A DNA stretch of 64,000 bases, taken from Proales similis. Its lineage: Eukaryota; Rotifera; Eurotatoria; Ploima; Proalidae. Location of the stretch: contig JAGVRJ010000015.1 of assembly GCA_019059635.1 (NCBI GenBank), forward strand, positions 682,001 through 746,000. Reading direction: 5' to 3'. The position numbers and the translations under genes were made by a program. A model generated the notes under the pieces. The model had not been told where the DNA came from. It searched no databases and saw only the letters and a list, made by a program, of their open reading frames with translations. This document shows, in pieces, positions 12,451-23,728 of this stretch; the first letter of the stretch is position 1, and the number at the start of each line of letters is the position of its first letter.

Positions 12451-13684
12451 CTAATAGGCCGAGGATTTTTCTACAACCGCAATGATGTTACGCGCTTGGA
12501 GCAGCGTTGGCATGTCGATCATTTGTCCCTGATAAGTGAACGCGCCCTGAATCAGTAGTTTAAGTTTTAAAAAGATCGACGCAGTATGGCGGGGCCTTGA
12601 AAAGAAGAATTACCGCGCCTAGACGTTGATTCTCTTCGAACGCGGCGATCAGGCCTCGAGCCCAACGCACTCTCTCCTCGCTCGGAGTGAATGCCTGTGC
12701 AGTGATGTCAATTTGATTGGGATGAATTATTTGCTTTCCATTAAAGCCCATCCGGGCGCCCTGCTCAGCTTGGCTTTTCAAGCCGACCGGATCTTCAATT
12801 GAGCACAAGAGAGCAAGTTGAAGAGCAACTTGGCCAATTCTTCATCACGGCGCTTACCTTTGAAATCGATGTAGACCATGTCGATGGCCTTGAGCCGATG
12901 TGCCTTGCAGTGGGTGACCACTTTCTGACGCGCATACAACAGCTCGGTGGCCTCTTGAGTCCGCTGGGCGCCAATGTCGGCGGTGAAATCGTCCGATCCG
13001 AACACGAACCCGTCGAGCTTGAAGCGGTTGGCGTATTTGTTCGTCGAGAGGTCGAGTGCCGTTTCGATCGTCAGCGGCAGATTTATGAGACCAATGGCGC
13101 TCTCGACGTAGAAGAAAAAGCTCAGCGGATGCGAGTTGTCTGGCAGCTGGGCGAGCTTGGCATCAAACTGACTGAACAGCCAGCGCACATCGTCGGGCCC
13201 ATTGGTCTTGGGAACAAACACCCATTTGGGCATTCGATTCCAGACATTGGTTGCGGCGGCTTGATTGTGGTCGATGCCGAAAAAGGCGTCGATGTCGTCG
13301 GCAGCAAATTCGGTCTGAGGCGCGTTGATGCGAACGGCGAATTTAAACGAACGATCGTTCTGCACGATCTGATTGCGGCGGTACAAATGAGCAATGAGCT
13401 GACGTGCCTGTTGTTTACGATTCACTGCCACGCCGTCCTCACAGTCCATGACCACACAATCGGCCCTGGTCGAGAATATCTTCTCCAGTTTTCTCTCATC
13501 GCTTCCTTCAGTCGAGAGAGTGGCCAATCAAACCAAGCCAGACAGAGAGCAGCAAATACCGACCTGGTACGTAGAGCACAGTTCGAGCTGGGTTGTGGTT
13601 GGGCTCCGAGCCGACCGGGCTGTGAATGCTCCTGACAAGGCTGGCCAAGCCGATCAGTGGTCTGCCTGCTGTCTTCCGCAACAT
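12451..13684 (-). CDS. CLYBL: Citramalyl-CoA lyase, mitochondrial
   Basis: HpcH/HpaI-family lyase that cleaves citramalyl-CoA to acetyl-CoA and pyruvate in mitochondria, a repair step for itaconate by-products that protects vitamin B12. Four exons join in frame: 13684-13564, 13505-12858, 12792-12614 and 12546-12451, with introns of 58, 65 and 67 bp. Exon 1 encodes a basic, acid-free leader (MLRKTAGRPLIGLASLVRSI) suited to mitochondrial import, followed by RTVLYVPG. Exon 2 has the motif VVMDCEDGVAVNRK with the Mg-binding acidic residue, and YARQKVVTHCKAHRLKAIDM. Exon 3 has GARMGFNGKQIIHPNQI. Exon 4 ends FTYQGQMIDMPTLLQA, near the human C-terminus. An upstream ATG at 13703 is out of frame and overlaps the start. 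The short last exon with the stop at 12451 is supported by family alignment. Confidence 0.93.
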
Positions 13685-14684
13685 TTTGCAATTTGCGCAG
13701 CATGAACCCGATCGCCGGCTTTTTTCTCACATAAAATTTGCCATTTGCATTATTAACTTGCATCGCTGCCTGGTTGCCAGTACAAGCAGAAGCAGCAGCA
13801 CAATAGGAAGCAGGAAGGCAGCGGGACTCGCGCCGTCAGATAAAAACAAATGCCAATAAAAGTCAAGTTCTGATTGTAATTGGACGAGCCCCCTACTCTG
13901 TAGACAATCAAAAGCCCGAGCGAGTGTGGCTGATTTGGTTGGCGGATGATCGGGTTTATTGTTTCTTATTCTCTTTTCTTTTTTGCTATTGTGTGTCGAC
14001 GCGAGAAAAGCGCTTAGACTGGCCGTGGCAGGGCGAGCGCGAGGCGATGAGTTTGGAATATTAAGTGAGCGATGGCCAGGCGTACTAAGGTAGGCTCAAT
14101 CTTTGCTTCGTGTGTGTTTGACCGATTTGATCGTAGTCAAGCTGCCGCATAATGCAACTCAACGCATAATGGTCGCTTAATTCGTTTCAAACTTTATTCT
14201 ACGTGCTGCTTACAATGAATAATAGTGAGATGGTTGTTGTCATCATTGACTTTGAGCTCGGTCTCTACTCAAGACCTTGTTGACGTCTCGTTTGCTCGTT
14301 CACTCGATCGCTAATTCACTTTGTCGGACGCGAGTGTGCCGAGGTCTGTTGCACACCTTTCTATTCTATCATCGCGATTTCCTCTGGTTGCTTTCGTTTA
14401 CTTTTCGCGATTAGCCGCACGCACAATACAAGCGTTAGTGAGTCACCCGTCAACGATGCGTGAATCGGCATCCTACGGCGTTTTACCCAGCGCAATTGGA
14501 ACAAGCACAAAAAGCTTGCTTGAGCCCACGGCTGTCAGCTCCTATTCGTCCTCTTCACTCCTCCACCACTCTTCATGCGTCCATGCGTCGCTCTCACTTG
14601 CTCTACTCTATTGAACGCCGAGATGGCTCATTCGCCTTCCTTTTCACTAATTTGATTTGAATATTTGATTTCCAATAATCGTAG
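13685..14684. other. Intergenic region between CLYBL and PHACTR
   Basis: This 1-kb region separates two divergent genes and should contain both promoters. A splice-acceptor-like TCGTAG sits immediately before the PHACTR ATG, so an untranslated exon of that gene probably lies within it. I see no other coding exon. Confidence 0.5.
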
Positions 14685-17258
14685 ATGGCTACTATTCTGC
14701 ATGCGAAGCCGGGCGGAAAGGTGGCCACCGAAAACAGCCGAGAACAGATTGAGATCGACGAACGCAAGGACGAAGATCTCACAGACACTCATTCGTTTGC
14801 GTCTTCGGCGCCCAACTCGCCGCACACTTTCAGCAGCGGCATGTCGAGCGTAAACACGGCGACCACGGCCAGTCACACAAGCGGTGGCAGTCACGGCCGA
14901 TTTTTGGCCATCAGAAACTGGCTCAAGCAGAACAAGTGGAGACGCAAGGAGAAGAAAGAAAACCAAAACAGCCCGTCGTCAAATCTCAGCAATCTGTCCG
15001 GCTCGTATGGTTCGCCTAAAAAGACCGGTATATTCTTCCGCAGTAAAGTGCAGAACCCGAAGAAAAAGAACGACTCGAGCAATAACAGCAGTCAAAACCT
15101 GCCCCCAGCACCCGAAGCGTCGCACCTGACTAACACACCCCCAGGCAAACGAGAACCTAACAGCTCACCAAAAAGCATTATTCCGGTCCAAGCACTGTCC
15201 AGTCCGTCCGACCAGGCGACTGAGCACAGACGCCCGTTTAGCGAAACGGTCCAGCCCGAGCCGGCTGTTGATTCAAAGCTTTCACAGTCTAAATTCGACC
15301 ATTGTAAATATCCTGCTAACTTGCCTCTAACCTCTCTCTCTTGTCGAGCGTCGACTTAAGACTCAATTTCCGCTCTGTTTTTAGGTTCAAACGGAAGCGC
15401 ATTAGTACAATCAAACAGTTCAACGGACCAGAGACCAGTGGCCGGGCCAGAGACAGATGGCAGTGAGATGATGATGCAGTCAAATCAAACTGGCGCATTT
15501 TGGACAGTGAAGCCAGAGCCTGTCAAATCGGCGGTTCAGTTCAGCTCGCCGCAAAGTGTGTCCAACAAGCCTCGAACAGTGCCGCATCTGTTTCCAACGG
15601 GCAATGGCAATCTGACCCGGACGGCCATCATCATCCGAGAGCGAATTGAAGGTCAATTTAGTTCGCCAACCAGATCGAGTGGCTCAATCACGACCGTCTC
15701 GCCCGTCAGCCCTCAATCGCCATCCTCATCGCCCAGTTCAAATCAAAGCCCGTCCAACTCTTCTCCTCCTTCTTCTTCTTCGTCGTCTTCGTCGTCCGCC
15801 AATCCTTCCTCTCGTCCGCTCGAAGGTGAAAGCGATCGAAATGAATCCAAAAGGATTCAACTCCAACAGACACCCACGCTCGCCTGGACTACGTCATCCG
15901 ATCGGCTCAAGTCAGAACAATCAGAGAACGGCGAAGGAGATGTAGACGAGAGTCCATTGCTTAGCGTTCAAGATCGAATAGAAAAGTTTCAGCAAGCAGC
16001 TAATCAAGCTCGAATGAGCACAACACCAAACGGGCCGAAAAGCACCATTCCTCGCGGCCAAATTCTGTTCAATCGAGTAAACAACACATCTGGCACCATA
16101 ATGGGAAGTAAACAGCTTCAGATGGAAAGAGACAAGCAGAGTCGAATCGCTGAGCCTGAAGACAAGACCCGGTCTCCATCCGAGCAGTTCATAAATCAGT
16201 CGCCGCCAGGGCTGGTCGGCGATTGGCATCAGCCCGACAGCGGAGCCAAGGACCCAGTTCGGTCGGTGCACAAGGAAAACCGATTCGGAGAGGAGGCAGG
16301 AAAAATGCCCTCGCAGGCAGCTCAACTCGCCAGGCTTCTCCGGGGACCACTGTCGCCTGCCGCTAAATTAATTTACGAAGCCAACAAAAGCCCGAAGGCA
16401 GTGGAAGACAGTGTTGCCCAGTGGAGCAGCAACAAACATCATCAGCAACGACAGCTGCAGAGCAGCAATCAGCAGGTCGAAGCTGTCCTCTCGAACAACA
16501 GCTCCATTCAGCTGTCTCCGTCTCTGCTCTCGCCCAACTCGAACAACAGCAGCCCAGGTAGCCGATCACCGTTGAACGAGCCCGGCTTCGAGGCAATACC
16601 GGCCAAAGAACCGGATCTGAGCCGTGTGCCGACCAAGAGCGCGCTGAAGAATTTCAAGGCGAAAAGTGACGAAGAAGAGTCGGAGGAGAGCGACTCTGAG
16701 CCTCTAAGCGACTATGAGGAGGAAGAGGGTCCGTCGTCGCCCAGCAACAAACTGAGTCTGTCGGCCAAAGTTAAGCGCAAAGACAGCTTGGCGCGTTTTC
16801 TCCGCGAGCGGCCCAATTTCAAGGAGCTGGTCGAGAAGAACATAGTTCCATCGAACACCACCGAGGAGCGCAAATGCGAGCGAGAACGAATCGAAATAAA
16901 ACTGGAGCGCAAGCTGAGTCTTAGGCCGTCGCCGTCTGAGCTCGAGCAGCGCAACATACTGCACACGAAAACGCAAGAGCAGATAAACAGAGAGAAAGAG
17001 GAAACGAAAAAAATGCTGGTGCGCAAGCTCAGCTACCGGCCGACTATTCAGGAGCTGAGAGACAAGCGGATAATTCGCTTCTGCGATTACATCGAAGTGA
17101 CTGAGGTCGAGGACTACGATCGACGCGCCGACAAGCCGTGGACTCGCCTAACGCCCCGCGACAAGGCCGCCATAAGAAACGAGCTCAACTTGTTCAAAAG
17201 TACCGAAATGCAGGTACACGAGGGCAGCAAGCATTTGACTCGATTCCACAAGCCTTGA
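14685..17258 (+). CDS. Phosphatase and actin regulator (PHACTR family)
   Basis: Actin-binding and PP1-binding regulator of cytoskeletal dynamics. Two coding exons, 14685-15303 and 15385-17258, join through an 81-bp intron and give about 830 residues. The C-terminal third holds three RPEL actin-binding motifs: [39 protein letters not shown] and [19 protein letters not shown]. These are followed by the PP1-binding tail ([32 protein letters not shown]), almost the vertebrate sequence. The middle is low-complexity Ser/Pro/Asn/Gln. The N-terminus has a basic patch ([15 protein letters not shown]) resembling the nuclear-localisation segment before RPEL-N, but I find no RPEL-N motif after it. The ATG at 14685 directly follows an AG acceptor, so the 5' UTR is likely split. 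Which vertebrate PHACTR1-4 paralogue it matches cannot be decided. Confidence 0.94.
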
Positions 17259-17852
17259 AGCGCCATTAAACGTGGGCGCCATCTCCATGCGACTGCGTCA
17301 ATTTTCCTCGCTATTGTGACCGCCAGCACTAAGCTGTGCCCCCGTCGTCTATCCACTCGACCCTGAGCGGATTTAAGCAACACGAGTTACGATCAAAACA
17401 AATTTCAATCCGAATGAGTTTCGCACATTCTGATTTTGCTCGCATCTCTTCGTCATCATCATTATCTTGCTTTTCATCATTTCTCTCGCTCGACCTTTTT
17501 TTTTATTCACTTTATATTGTACGTTTGCTCGCCTCTTGCTGCTAGGCATTTTATCATTGGCTTTTTATTTATGGACAATTTTGAGATTTTATTCTATTTT
17601 TCTGATCAATCATATTCGCACAAAGTTGCACGGGTCTCTCTTTCTACTCGCTTTGCTCGTTGATAAAACAAGGCAAGTGGTCGTTTCTTCGAACTTAACT
17701 CATCGTTCACTCACCAGAACAGGAAACTTGCCAAAGGCTCTTATTGATAAAGGCTTGAATGCATTTTATTGGATTATAATGAGAACGTCTAATTCTTTGA
17801 CGGGACTAAAAGAGATTTGAGTGAAATGACAAGCAAAGCCTGCGCGCCGGTG
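17259..17852. other. Intergenic, PHACTR 3' flank
   Basis: AT- and T-rich sequence between the PHACTR stop and the stop of the convergent NPF gene. It presumably holds both 3' UTRs. I see no gene. Confidence 0.5.
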
Positions 17853-18155
17853 TCAGGCCAGGTTAAATGGGAAAAAGTCGCCTCCTCTGTCCAGGTGATC
17901 ATACTCATAGTCATCATTAGCAGTCAGTGGTGGCAACGGCCATGAGGATCTGCGGCCGAACCGAGGTCGACCGGCCACTGCGTACTTTTGATGAATATCT
18001 TTCAAGTATTTCATCAGATCTTGCTTGGTTTTGAACACTGGCTTGCTGAATTCGTCGGCCACAATCTCGTCAGCCACACTTTCCTGGGCCCTCGAGGTGT
18101 TGACCAAGAGCAGGGCGGCGCACAGGCTCCACATGAAGAATTGAAATTTTCTCAT
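17853..18155 (-). CDS. NPF: Neuropeptide F precursor (copy 1)
   Basis: Secreted precursor of a neuropeptide F, the invertebrate NPY-like amidated peptide that acts on NPF/NPY-type GPCRs. The single 100-residue frame begins with a signal peptide (MRKFQFFMWSLCAALLLVNT, then SRAQ). The mature part, from about residue 24, contains DLMKYLKDIHQKYAVAGRPRFG followed by RR, where Gly gives the amide and RR the cleavage site. The Y-x10-Y spacing and GRPRFG terminus are typical NPF features. The remaining C-terminal flanking peptide of about 27 residues is acidic. A TATA-like element lies about 140 bp upstream at 18293-18299. The second NPF gene follows in tandem 0.9 kb upstream on the same strand. Confidence 0.93.
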   Translation of the reverse strand: MRKFQFFMWSLCAALLLVNTSRAQESVADEIVADEFSKPVFKTKQDLMKYLKDIHQKYAVAGRPRFGRRSSWPLPPLTANDDYEYDHLDRGGDFFPFNLA

Positions 18156-19038
18156 CGCAGGCGGACTTTTTCTCTAAACTGCCAGAAGAGGATAATGTGA
18201 GAAGGTTTTGGAGAAATGTTGTTTTGGAGAAATCTTTTCGAGAGAGAGAGACGCGCGAGTCGACAGAGTCAAGCACCACAGGGGAGGGTGGATATTATAC
18301 TCAGCTTGGCATATGCTTGGTCGCTCATTAAAACTTGTTATGAGAGTGAGACTGGCGGATGCATGCTGCTCGTGCTAGATGAGATTGAGCAGTTGCCTTT
18401 CACTTAATTAATTTGATTAAATCAGGCTGAAGCCCTGTCGGCTCATTGTCAAGATTGATCAAAAACATTTCTTGATACGATCTGTTGAATTTTTTCGGAT
18501 TTGTTCGACGATAAATAGAAAATTAAGCTGAAGCTCTAGGATACTTGACTGAAATGCGATGCGTTCAATTTGGTTGCGGATGTGCTGCGAAATTCATCAC
18601 GCACTTGAGTGTGAGCGGTGGCGGTAGCAGCATCGGCGGCAGGAAATACAGCCAAACGACACGCTGCTGATTAGACGAAGAATGGCAAACTGGCAAGCAG
18701 ATTCACGTTGCTTCACATGGGAGGAGAAAAAGATGCTTAAATAAGCTGGGATGACATAAGAGTTTTATTGTTGAAGCAAGAGCGGACCAAAAAGTTGTTT
18801 CGGCTATGTTAGTGATATCGAAAATGCGTGAGCTGCTGGTGGTGACGATGATGCAACGGCAGCGAAGAAAAATAGACCAAAAAGCACAGCGTCTGAGGGA
18901 GCCAGAGAGCGAGCGAGACAAGGATCAGGTTTTTCTTCTGCCGGGTGGGGTACGAGCATGTGAAATGCGACAACAATCATTTAAACTGCCCAAGCTAATG
19001 TTCATCTGATTGAGTAGACAAGCAACAGGCAGCAGATT
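18156..19038. other. Intergenic, between the two NPF genes
   Basis: Promoter-side sequence of NPF copy 1 plus the 3' flank of NPF copy 2. Apart from the TATA-like box I see nothing definite. Confidence 0.45.
18293..18299 (-). promoter_or_regulatory. TATA-like box upstream of NPF copy 1
   Basis: TATAATA on the minus strand within GAGTATAATATCC, about 140 bp before the NPF ATG at 18155. Position and sequence fit a core promoter if the 5' UTR is around 110 nt. Confidence 0.45.
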
Positions 19039-19458
19039 CTATTGATTCATACTGAGCTTTTTGATGAGCTTGCTCAGTTCGTTTGAAGTGGCTCCGTTCT
19101 CACTGTCCAGAAGGTTGAGAATGACACTTGTCGGAATAGTGGGTGCGCTCAAGTCAAGTGAATTGATGTCGAAAAAGTTGCTGTCCAAGCCTCTTGGCGC
19201 TGTGCCGAACGATGTCATGTCTTGGCTGCGGCTCGATCGGCCGAACCTGGGCCGGCCGATTATGGCGTAGTACTCGTGCAGACGAACCAAGTACTCCTTT
19301 AGCTGTTCTTTGCTGGTGAATCTGCTCGGCTTTGATGGCGGAGGTGGCAAGTCGGAGAATTCGGTCTTGGCCTCCACTTGCTGGCTCAGGTTGGCCAGGA
19401 ATGCCAACACCACCAGCACCAGGATGCTGGTTATTTTCATCGACTTGGTTGTTTTCAT
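19039..19458 (-). CDS. NPF: Neuropeptide F precursor (copy 2)
   Basis: Second NPF precursor, 139 residues from the ATG at 19458. I chose this start because the following residues form a good signal peptide (MKITSILVLVVLAFLANLSQ, then QVEA). The longer upstream reading frame is unlike coding sequence. The mature peptide contains KEQLKEYLVRLHEYYAIIGRPRFG followed by a single Arg, giving an RPRF-amide. The C-flanking peptide (about 60 residues) is longer than in copy 1 and ends LSKLIKKLSMNQ. The two copies share the YxxxxRPRFG core but little else, so the tandem duplication is old or under relaxed constraint outside the peptide. The start codon follows an AG, so a 5' UTR intron is possible. Confidence 0.93.
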   Translation of the reverse strand: MKTTKSMKITSILVLVVLAFLANLSQQVEAKTEFSDLPPPPSKPSRFTSKEQLKEYLVRLHEYYAIIGRPRFGRSSRSQDMTSFGTAPRGLDSNFFDINSLDLSAPTIPTSVILNLLDSENGATSNELSKLIKKLSMNQ

Positions 19459-21428
19459 CTTTAATGCTTTTGACTTGATTTGTCTGAAAGCGAACCAAAG
19501 TGAGGTCACAAAATGCCATTCATTGCTCAACTGATTGATTAAAAACTGACAACGAAAGTGCAAAAAATAAACACATGCAGGCTTGAGTCTGCGTTCGAAA
19601 CTAAAAACAAAACCGCTCTCCTCAAGCCCATGCGGAATAGACGGCTCTGGAAAGTTAAATGAAGTGAAAGCTGCATGGAAAATAGAAGCCAACCAGCAAG
19701 ACTCTATTTTGCGATCAGCTCAAATGCCGTGTCCACAAGCGTGTAACGGGCAAGATTTGCGCAGGAACTGAAATTTGTTCTCGGCTGTTGCTCTCGATTG
19801 CCCAATATTTGGACTGCACACTCAATCGCTTTCGCTTTTCTCTCTCGGTTATCTGCCGAGCTAATCAGCGCGCATTTATCCACATGAATGTGTCCGTTTA
19901 GATTGTATGGGCGGATCTGAGCGACGAACTGCGGTCGCTCAACCTGCTTAAATAGGGGGAAGCGGGTTCGCATGCTCTGCTGCTGACTGCTTCCTCCGCA
20001 GCGATTTCTGATGAATTCTTTTTTCAAATGCCTTTATCGCATTAAAAAATAATTGGACCGACTCGGAACGGCACAATCGGACGAGCAAGTGGGAGCAGGA
20101 CAATAAGATAAATGAAATCGAGGCGTTTAGTCGAAAAAAAAGCGGAAACAAGCAGCTAGAGAAGTACCCCGGACCAAAGAGTGACGGTAATAAATAATTC
20201 AACAACTTGCTCGCAATCTTAAGCAAAAAAGAGAACACAAAACATCGAATTAGGGACGCCGCCTGAGCATTCATAGAGAGAGAGAGGGAGACAAGAGTTG
20301 AATAGCGAACCGGAATCACATTCTTTCATTAAGACTGCACTTCTCTTTTTCTAAATAATGTTTCTCTAAATTATTTATGTCTGCCGTCAGGTATTCAGGG
20401 TAGAAAATTCAACACAAGGGTTAAGCGAGGAGGCTCGAATTAGTGAACAGTGGGCGATCGAGAGATGAGGATCGGCTTGTGCGCATTCAATTGGCCTCGT
20501 CCTCAGCATCTACGGGCTCTTGATATCCATTATTCATTAGAATTGATCATGCGGATGATAATGACGGCGATGACGACGAACAGGGCACCGAGAGGAGATT
20601 TGCGTAACATGCAAATAACCGCCAATGTAAATCAGTGGCATACAAGATAGGCACAAGATAAGAGAGTCCGCACGTAAGCGATGCATGTCATGTTTAATCG
20701 CAGATAATTAACGAGCTCTTTGAGTCGACTTAAGATCCGCCTCATTAAGCAACCGTTCGCCAAGGACGCCACCACTCCTTGTCCTCTATCATTCCCTCGT
20801 TCACCGGCCTCCAGTTTTCTGGCATGCTGCGCCTGTTTTTTTTTTCATTCTTATCTCGTCGCGCAATCACTCTTCTGTTTCCTGCTAATGTTGTCAAAAA
20901 GCCACGAGAATCGTAAGTCTGAAAAAGACCAGATAAAATGGCGAAACTCAGCGATTGTGAAGGCCCTCTGGAAAGCCGAAAAAGAGCGCTTGTCTCGCCC
21001 CCTCAACTCGTTTGCTCTGGCTGCCTTCAAATGTCTGCGGCATCTACAAGTGCAGAAATTCACGCTTCAAACGTCATTTCTCATTTCGCTTTCAATAATT
21101 GAAATAGAACCAAGGCATTTGATGTCCGCCCGAACGAGGCCAGTAAAATGCAATCTGACATCCATCGTCTTCTCATTGCCAGTGAAAATCAATTTCCAAA
21201 TTGCTCTGCGCTCGAGTCCGGGCTTTCTGTTTGATAGATTGGTGGCTGATTGGCTCATTTAAGATTGAGCCGAAATACTCGTCTGGACAATTTATTTTCC
21301 CACTAGCCGTGAATAAAAAACAAAACTAAAACAAGAGTTCTCTCTAAATAAATCTCTAACTCTCTAAACAAGAAAATAAGACCGCAGCCTAAATGCAAGA
21401 AGCATGGGAAAAACAGGAGCTGAAGGCT
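19459..21428. other. Intergenic, upstream of NPF copy 2
   Basis: About 2 kb between NPF copy 2 and the 3' end of the cysteine-module gene. There are open frames on both strands (for example 20720-21262), but none has a recognisable domain, a signal peptide or codon use like the neighbours. A TATTTAAG motif on the minus strand near 19950 could be a core promoter. Confidence 0.45.
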
Positions 21429-23441
21429 TCAAACAGAAGTGGACGAGTCGACGGCAACTGAACAACAGGCACCTTCTCCATCCGGTTCATAGCCTACGTC
21501 CTTGCAGACGCATTTGGCCGATTCAGGGTCACATTTGAGATTGAGCTGCTCATCGCAGTCGGCGTCTGCCTCACAACTCTCGTCCAGCAGTTTCTTCTCG
21601 CCTTGAAAGAACCGATCGAGTCTAAGGAATTTTTCAAGTCTCTTGCTGGAGCGCGTCTTACTGCAGCGCAGGTTGTTGTAAGGCTGAATGCCTGCGATAT
21701 GCGCACACTCGCACAGATTGTATTTGCAGGCAAGTTTGAAGCCGCCTCGGCAGCCGACACTGGTCGAGCACGTCTGCAAATAGGTCGGGTACTTGACTGA
21801 GTGCAAGAGTCAAAGAGGACCAAAGTTGGCTAAAAGTGAATGCTTCACGCCTACCACATCGACCGACGTTCTGGTCAAGGTATTGATTCTCCGGGCACCT
21901 GTCAGAACAAGAATGAGCGGATGCAAACAGTGAGGCAGGACCAGCAGCTGCGCATTTACCGGCAAATCGAGGCCTGGTTTGAATCGATTCGTTCACAGAC
22001 TAGACCGATGCCTGGTCGACACTCGTCTAAACTGTCACACGCTTCTCCGAGGCTGTGATACGGCACTTGAGAATCGACTGCACTTGTCAAACTGTGAGAA
22101 GAACCGAAGTTTGAGCTGCTCACGGCATCGTCCGGATTTGAAGTAATTGTTGGCAGAGCATCTTTTGGTTACAGGAGTTAGCCAATGACCGCCAAGGATG
22201 CATGGAAGTGCTCTTACTTGCATCGGAGAGTGGTCGAATCGCACAGAAGATTAGACTCGGGCTTGCATCCAGATGAGATTTGGCAATCTTCTCCGACTGA
22301 TGGATAAGCGACTGCTCGATGAGTCACATCAGCGACCTGATTCAATAAAGACAGTTTAAATGTCTCTTACTGCATTGGCTTCCATTGAACACTTTGTGTC
22401 TCGGGCAGCTGCAAAAAGATCTCTCTGACTCAAGTGCTCGGGTCTAGATTTTATTCATCTTCTCACTTGCACTCTCCGTCTATGCAGCGGAGTCCACTCT
22501 CTGACAGACAGCCAAACGCTGCAGTGCACTCTTCCTGGTAGCTTGGCAATCGAACTGGTCCAGAGGGACACGGCAAGAGAAAAACAGAGAGAGAGAGAAA
22601 GGGGAGAGAAGGGGTAAAATGGGACCTTTTGAGACGAGAGAGAATTTTCGATTTACCACACTTGTCACCGTCGAAGCCAAGGTTCTCGCCGCATCTTCAC
22701 AAGGCCAAGTGATTTAAGCGCGAAATAGGCCAAATTTGATGCAAATAGCACTCACTTGCACTTGTTGAGCACACACTCTAGATTCCTGTCTGGTTGGCAT
22801 TTTAGTTCGGCGCTGCATTCCTCTCCGAAAGTCGGATAAGAGACTGTTTGAAGAGAGAAGCCTGATGACGACCAGAAAATGAAGAGGTGGATTAGACGAC
22901 AGACCGCATCGATAGCCACTGTAGTATTTGCCCATTTCACACGAGCAGTAGCCATTACGACACTCGAGGTCCGAGCCGGGCATGCAGCCAACCGCTTTGT
23001 TGCACGAATGGCCGATTACCGGATAAGGCACTGGAGACGAGAGCAAAGATGAACGAAGCGACTGAGAGGCCAAGCTAGACGCCGATTACCGCAGTTCTTG
23101 CCCACTTTGTACTCGTACTTGGAGCATTTCTCTTCACCGAATGAGAAAGAAGTCGGCTTGATGCCGAAGCCCATTCGGTCGAAATTGGGCGGCTCAATAT
23201 TGAGCGGATCCAAACGGCCAAATGGCGGCAGGGGAGCTAAATTCAAGAATGAATCAGGCGCCAACGAGTGCCGTAATGGCGAAATTTACGCAAGCTTGGC
23301 AAAAACGAGTAGCTCATGGACACTTGAATAGAGAAAGAACGTTACTAGAGCGGCTGCGTGGCTGGAGTATTCATGCAAACCGTGGTCAAAGCTCTTTGCT
23401 TGAATCGCTGCCGCCAGGCCAATTAGAATGAGAACACGCAT
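21429..23441 (-). CDS. Secreted protein of tandem EB-like cysteine modules
   Basis: Predicted secreted, cysteine-rich repeat protein of unknown function. The ATG at 23441 opens a signal peptide (MRVLILIGLAAAIQAKSF). After a Pro/Phe-rich linker, modules recur about every 60-80 residues. Each has a front half of the form YPxxGxxCxxxxGCxxxxxLxCxxxxCxC (YPVIGHSCNKAVGC, YPTFGEECSAELKC, LPSYQEECTAAFGC, YPSVGEDCQISSGC, YHSLGEACDSLDEC, YPTYLQTCSTSVGC). Each has a short second half (KCGENLGFDGDKC, CPENQYLDQNVGRC). Short introns divide almost every half-module, mostly in the same phase, which would favour module duplication. The last exon ends CVCKDVGYEPDGEGACC before the stop near 21429. Spacing resembles EB modules of nematode and arthropod secreted proteins. 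Exon edges are approximate, and the first intron (donor near 23380) is the least certain. Confidence 0.78.
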
Positions 23442-23728
23442 TTTGATATTTGATTCGCAAAATTGCATCAAAAATGTTTAATAATCGGCTCAAGGTCTAA
23501 AATGACTCGATGACTCGGCTCAGTTGGTCTTGAAAGTGAATGCACAAATGCGAAGCGGTTCTGCGCGCATTTCTAACTCAGACTGAAAGCGAGCGATTAG
23601 CGAGGAGGAGGAGGAGGAGGAGAAAGAAAGATGATAATTTCATCGATGGTTGTTGATTTATTGAGAACGGGCTTTTATGAGTGAATTGAGCTTCAAGAGA
23701 ACAAGAGTGGTTCTGGCCGAGGCCGGCT

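Noticed and set aside
12799..13635. Long + strand open frame over CLYBL
   Set aside because: It is the antisense shadow of CLYBL exon 2; the minus strand has conserved motifs and matching splice sites.
20720..21262. 180-codon open frame on the + strand between NPF copy 2 and the cysteine-module gene
   Set aside because: No domain, no signal peptide, no ATG with good context, and composition like intergenic DNA.
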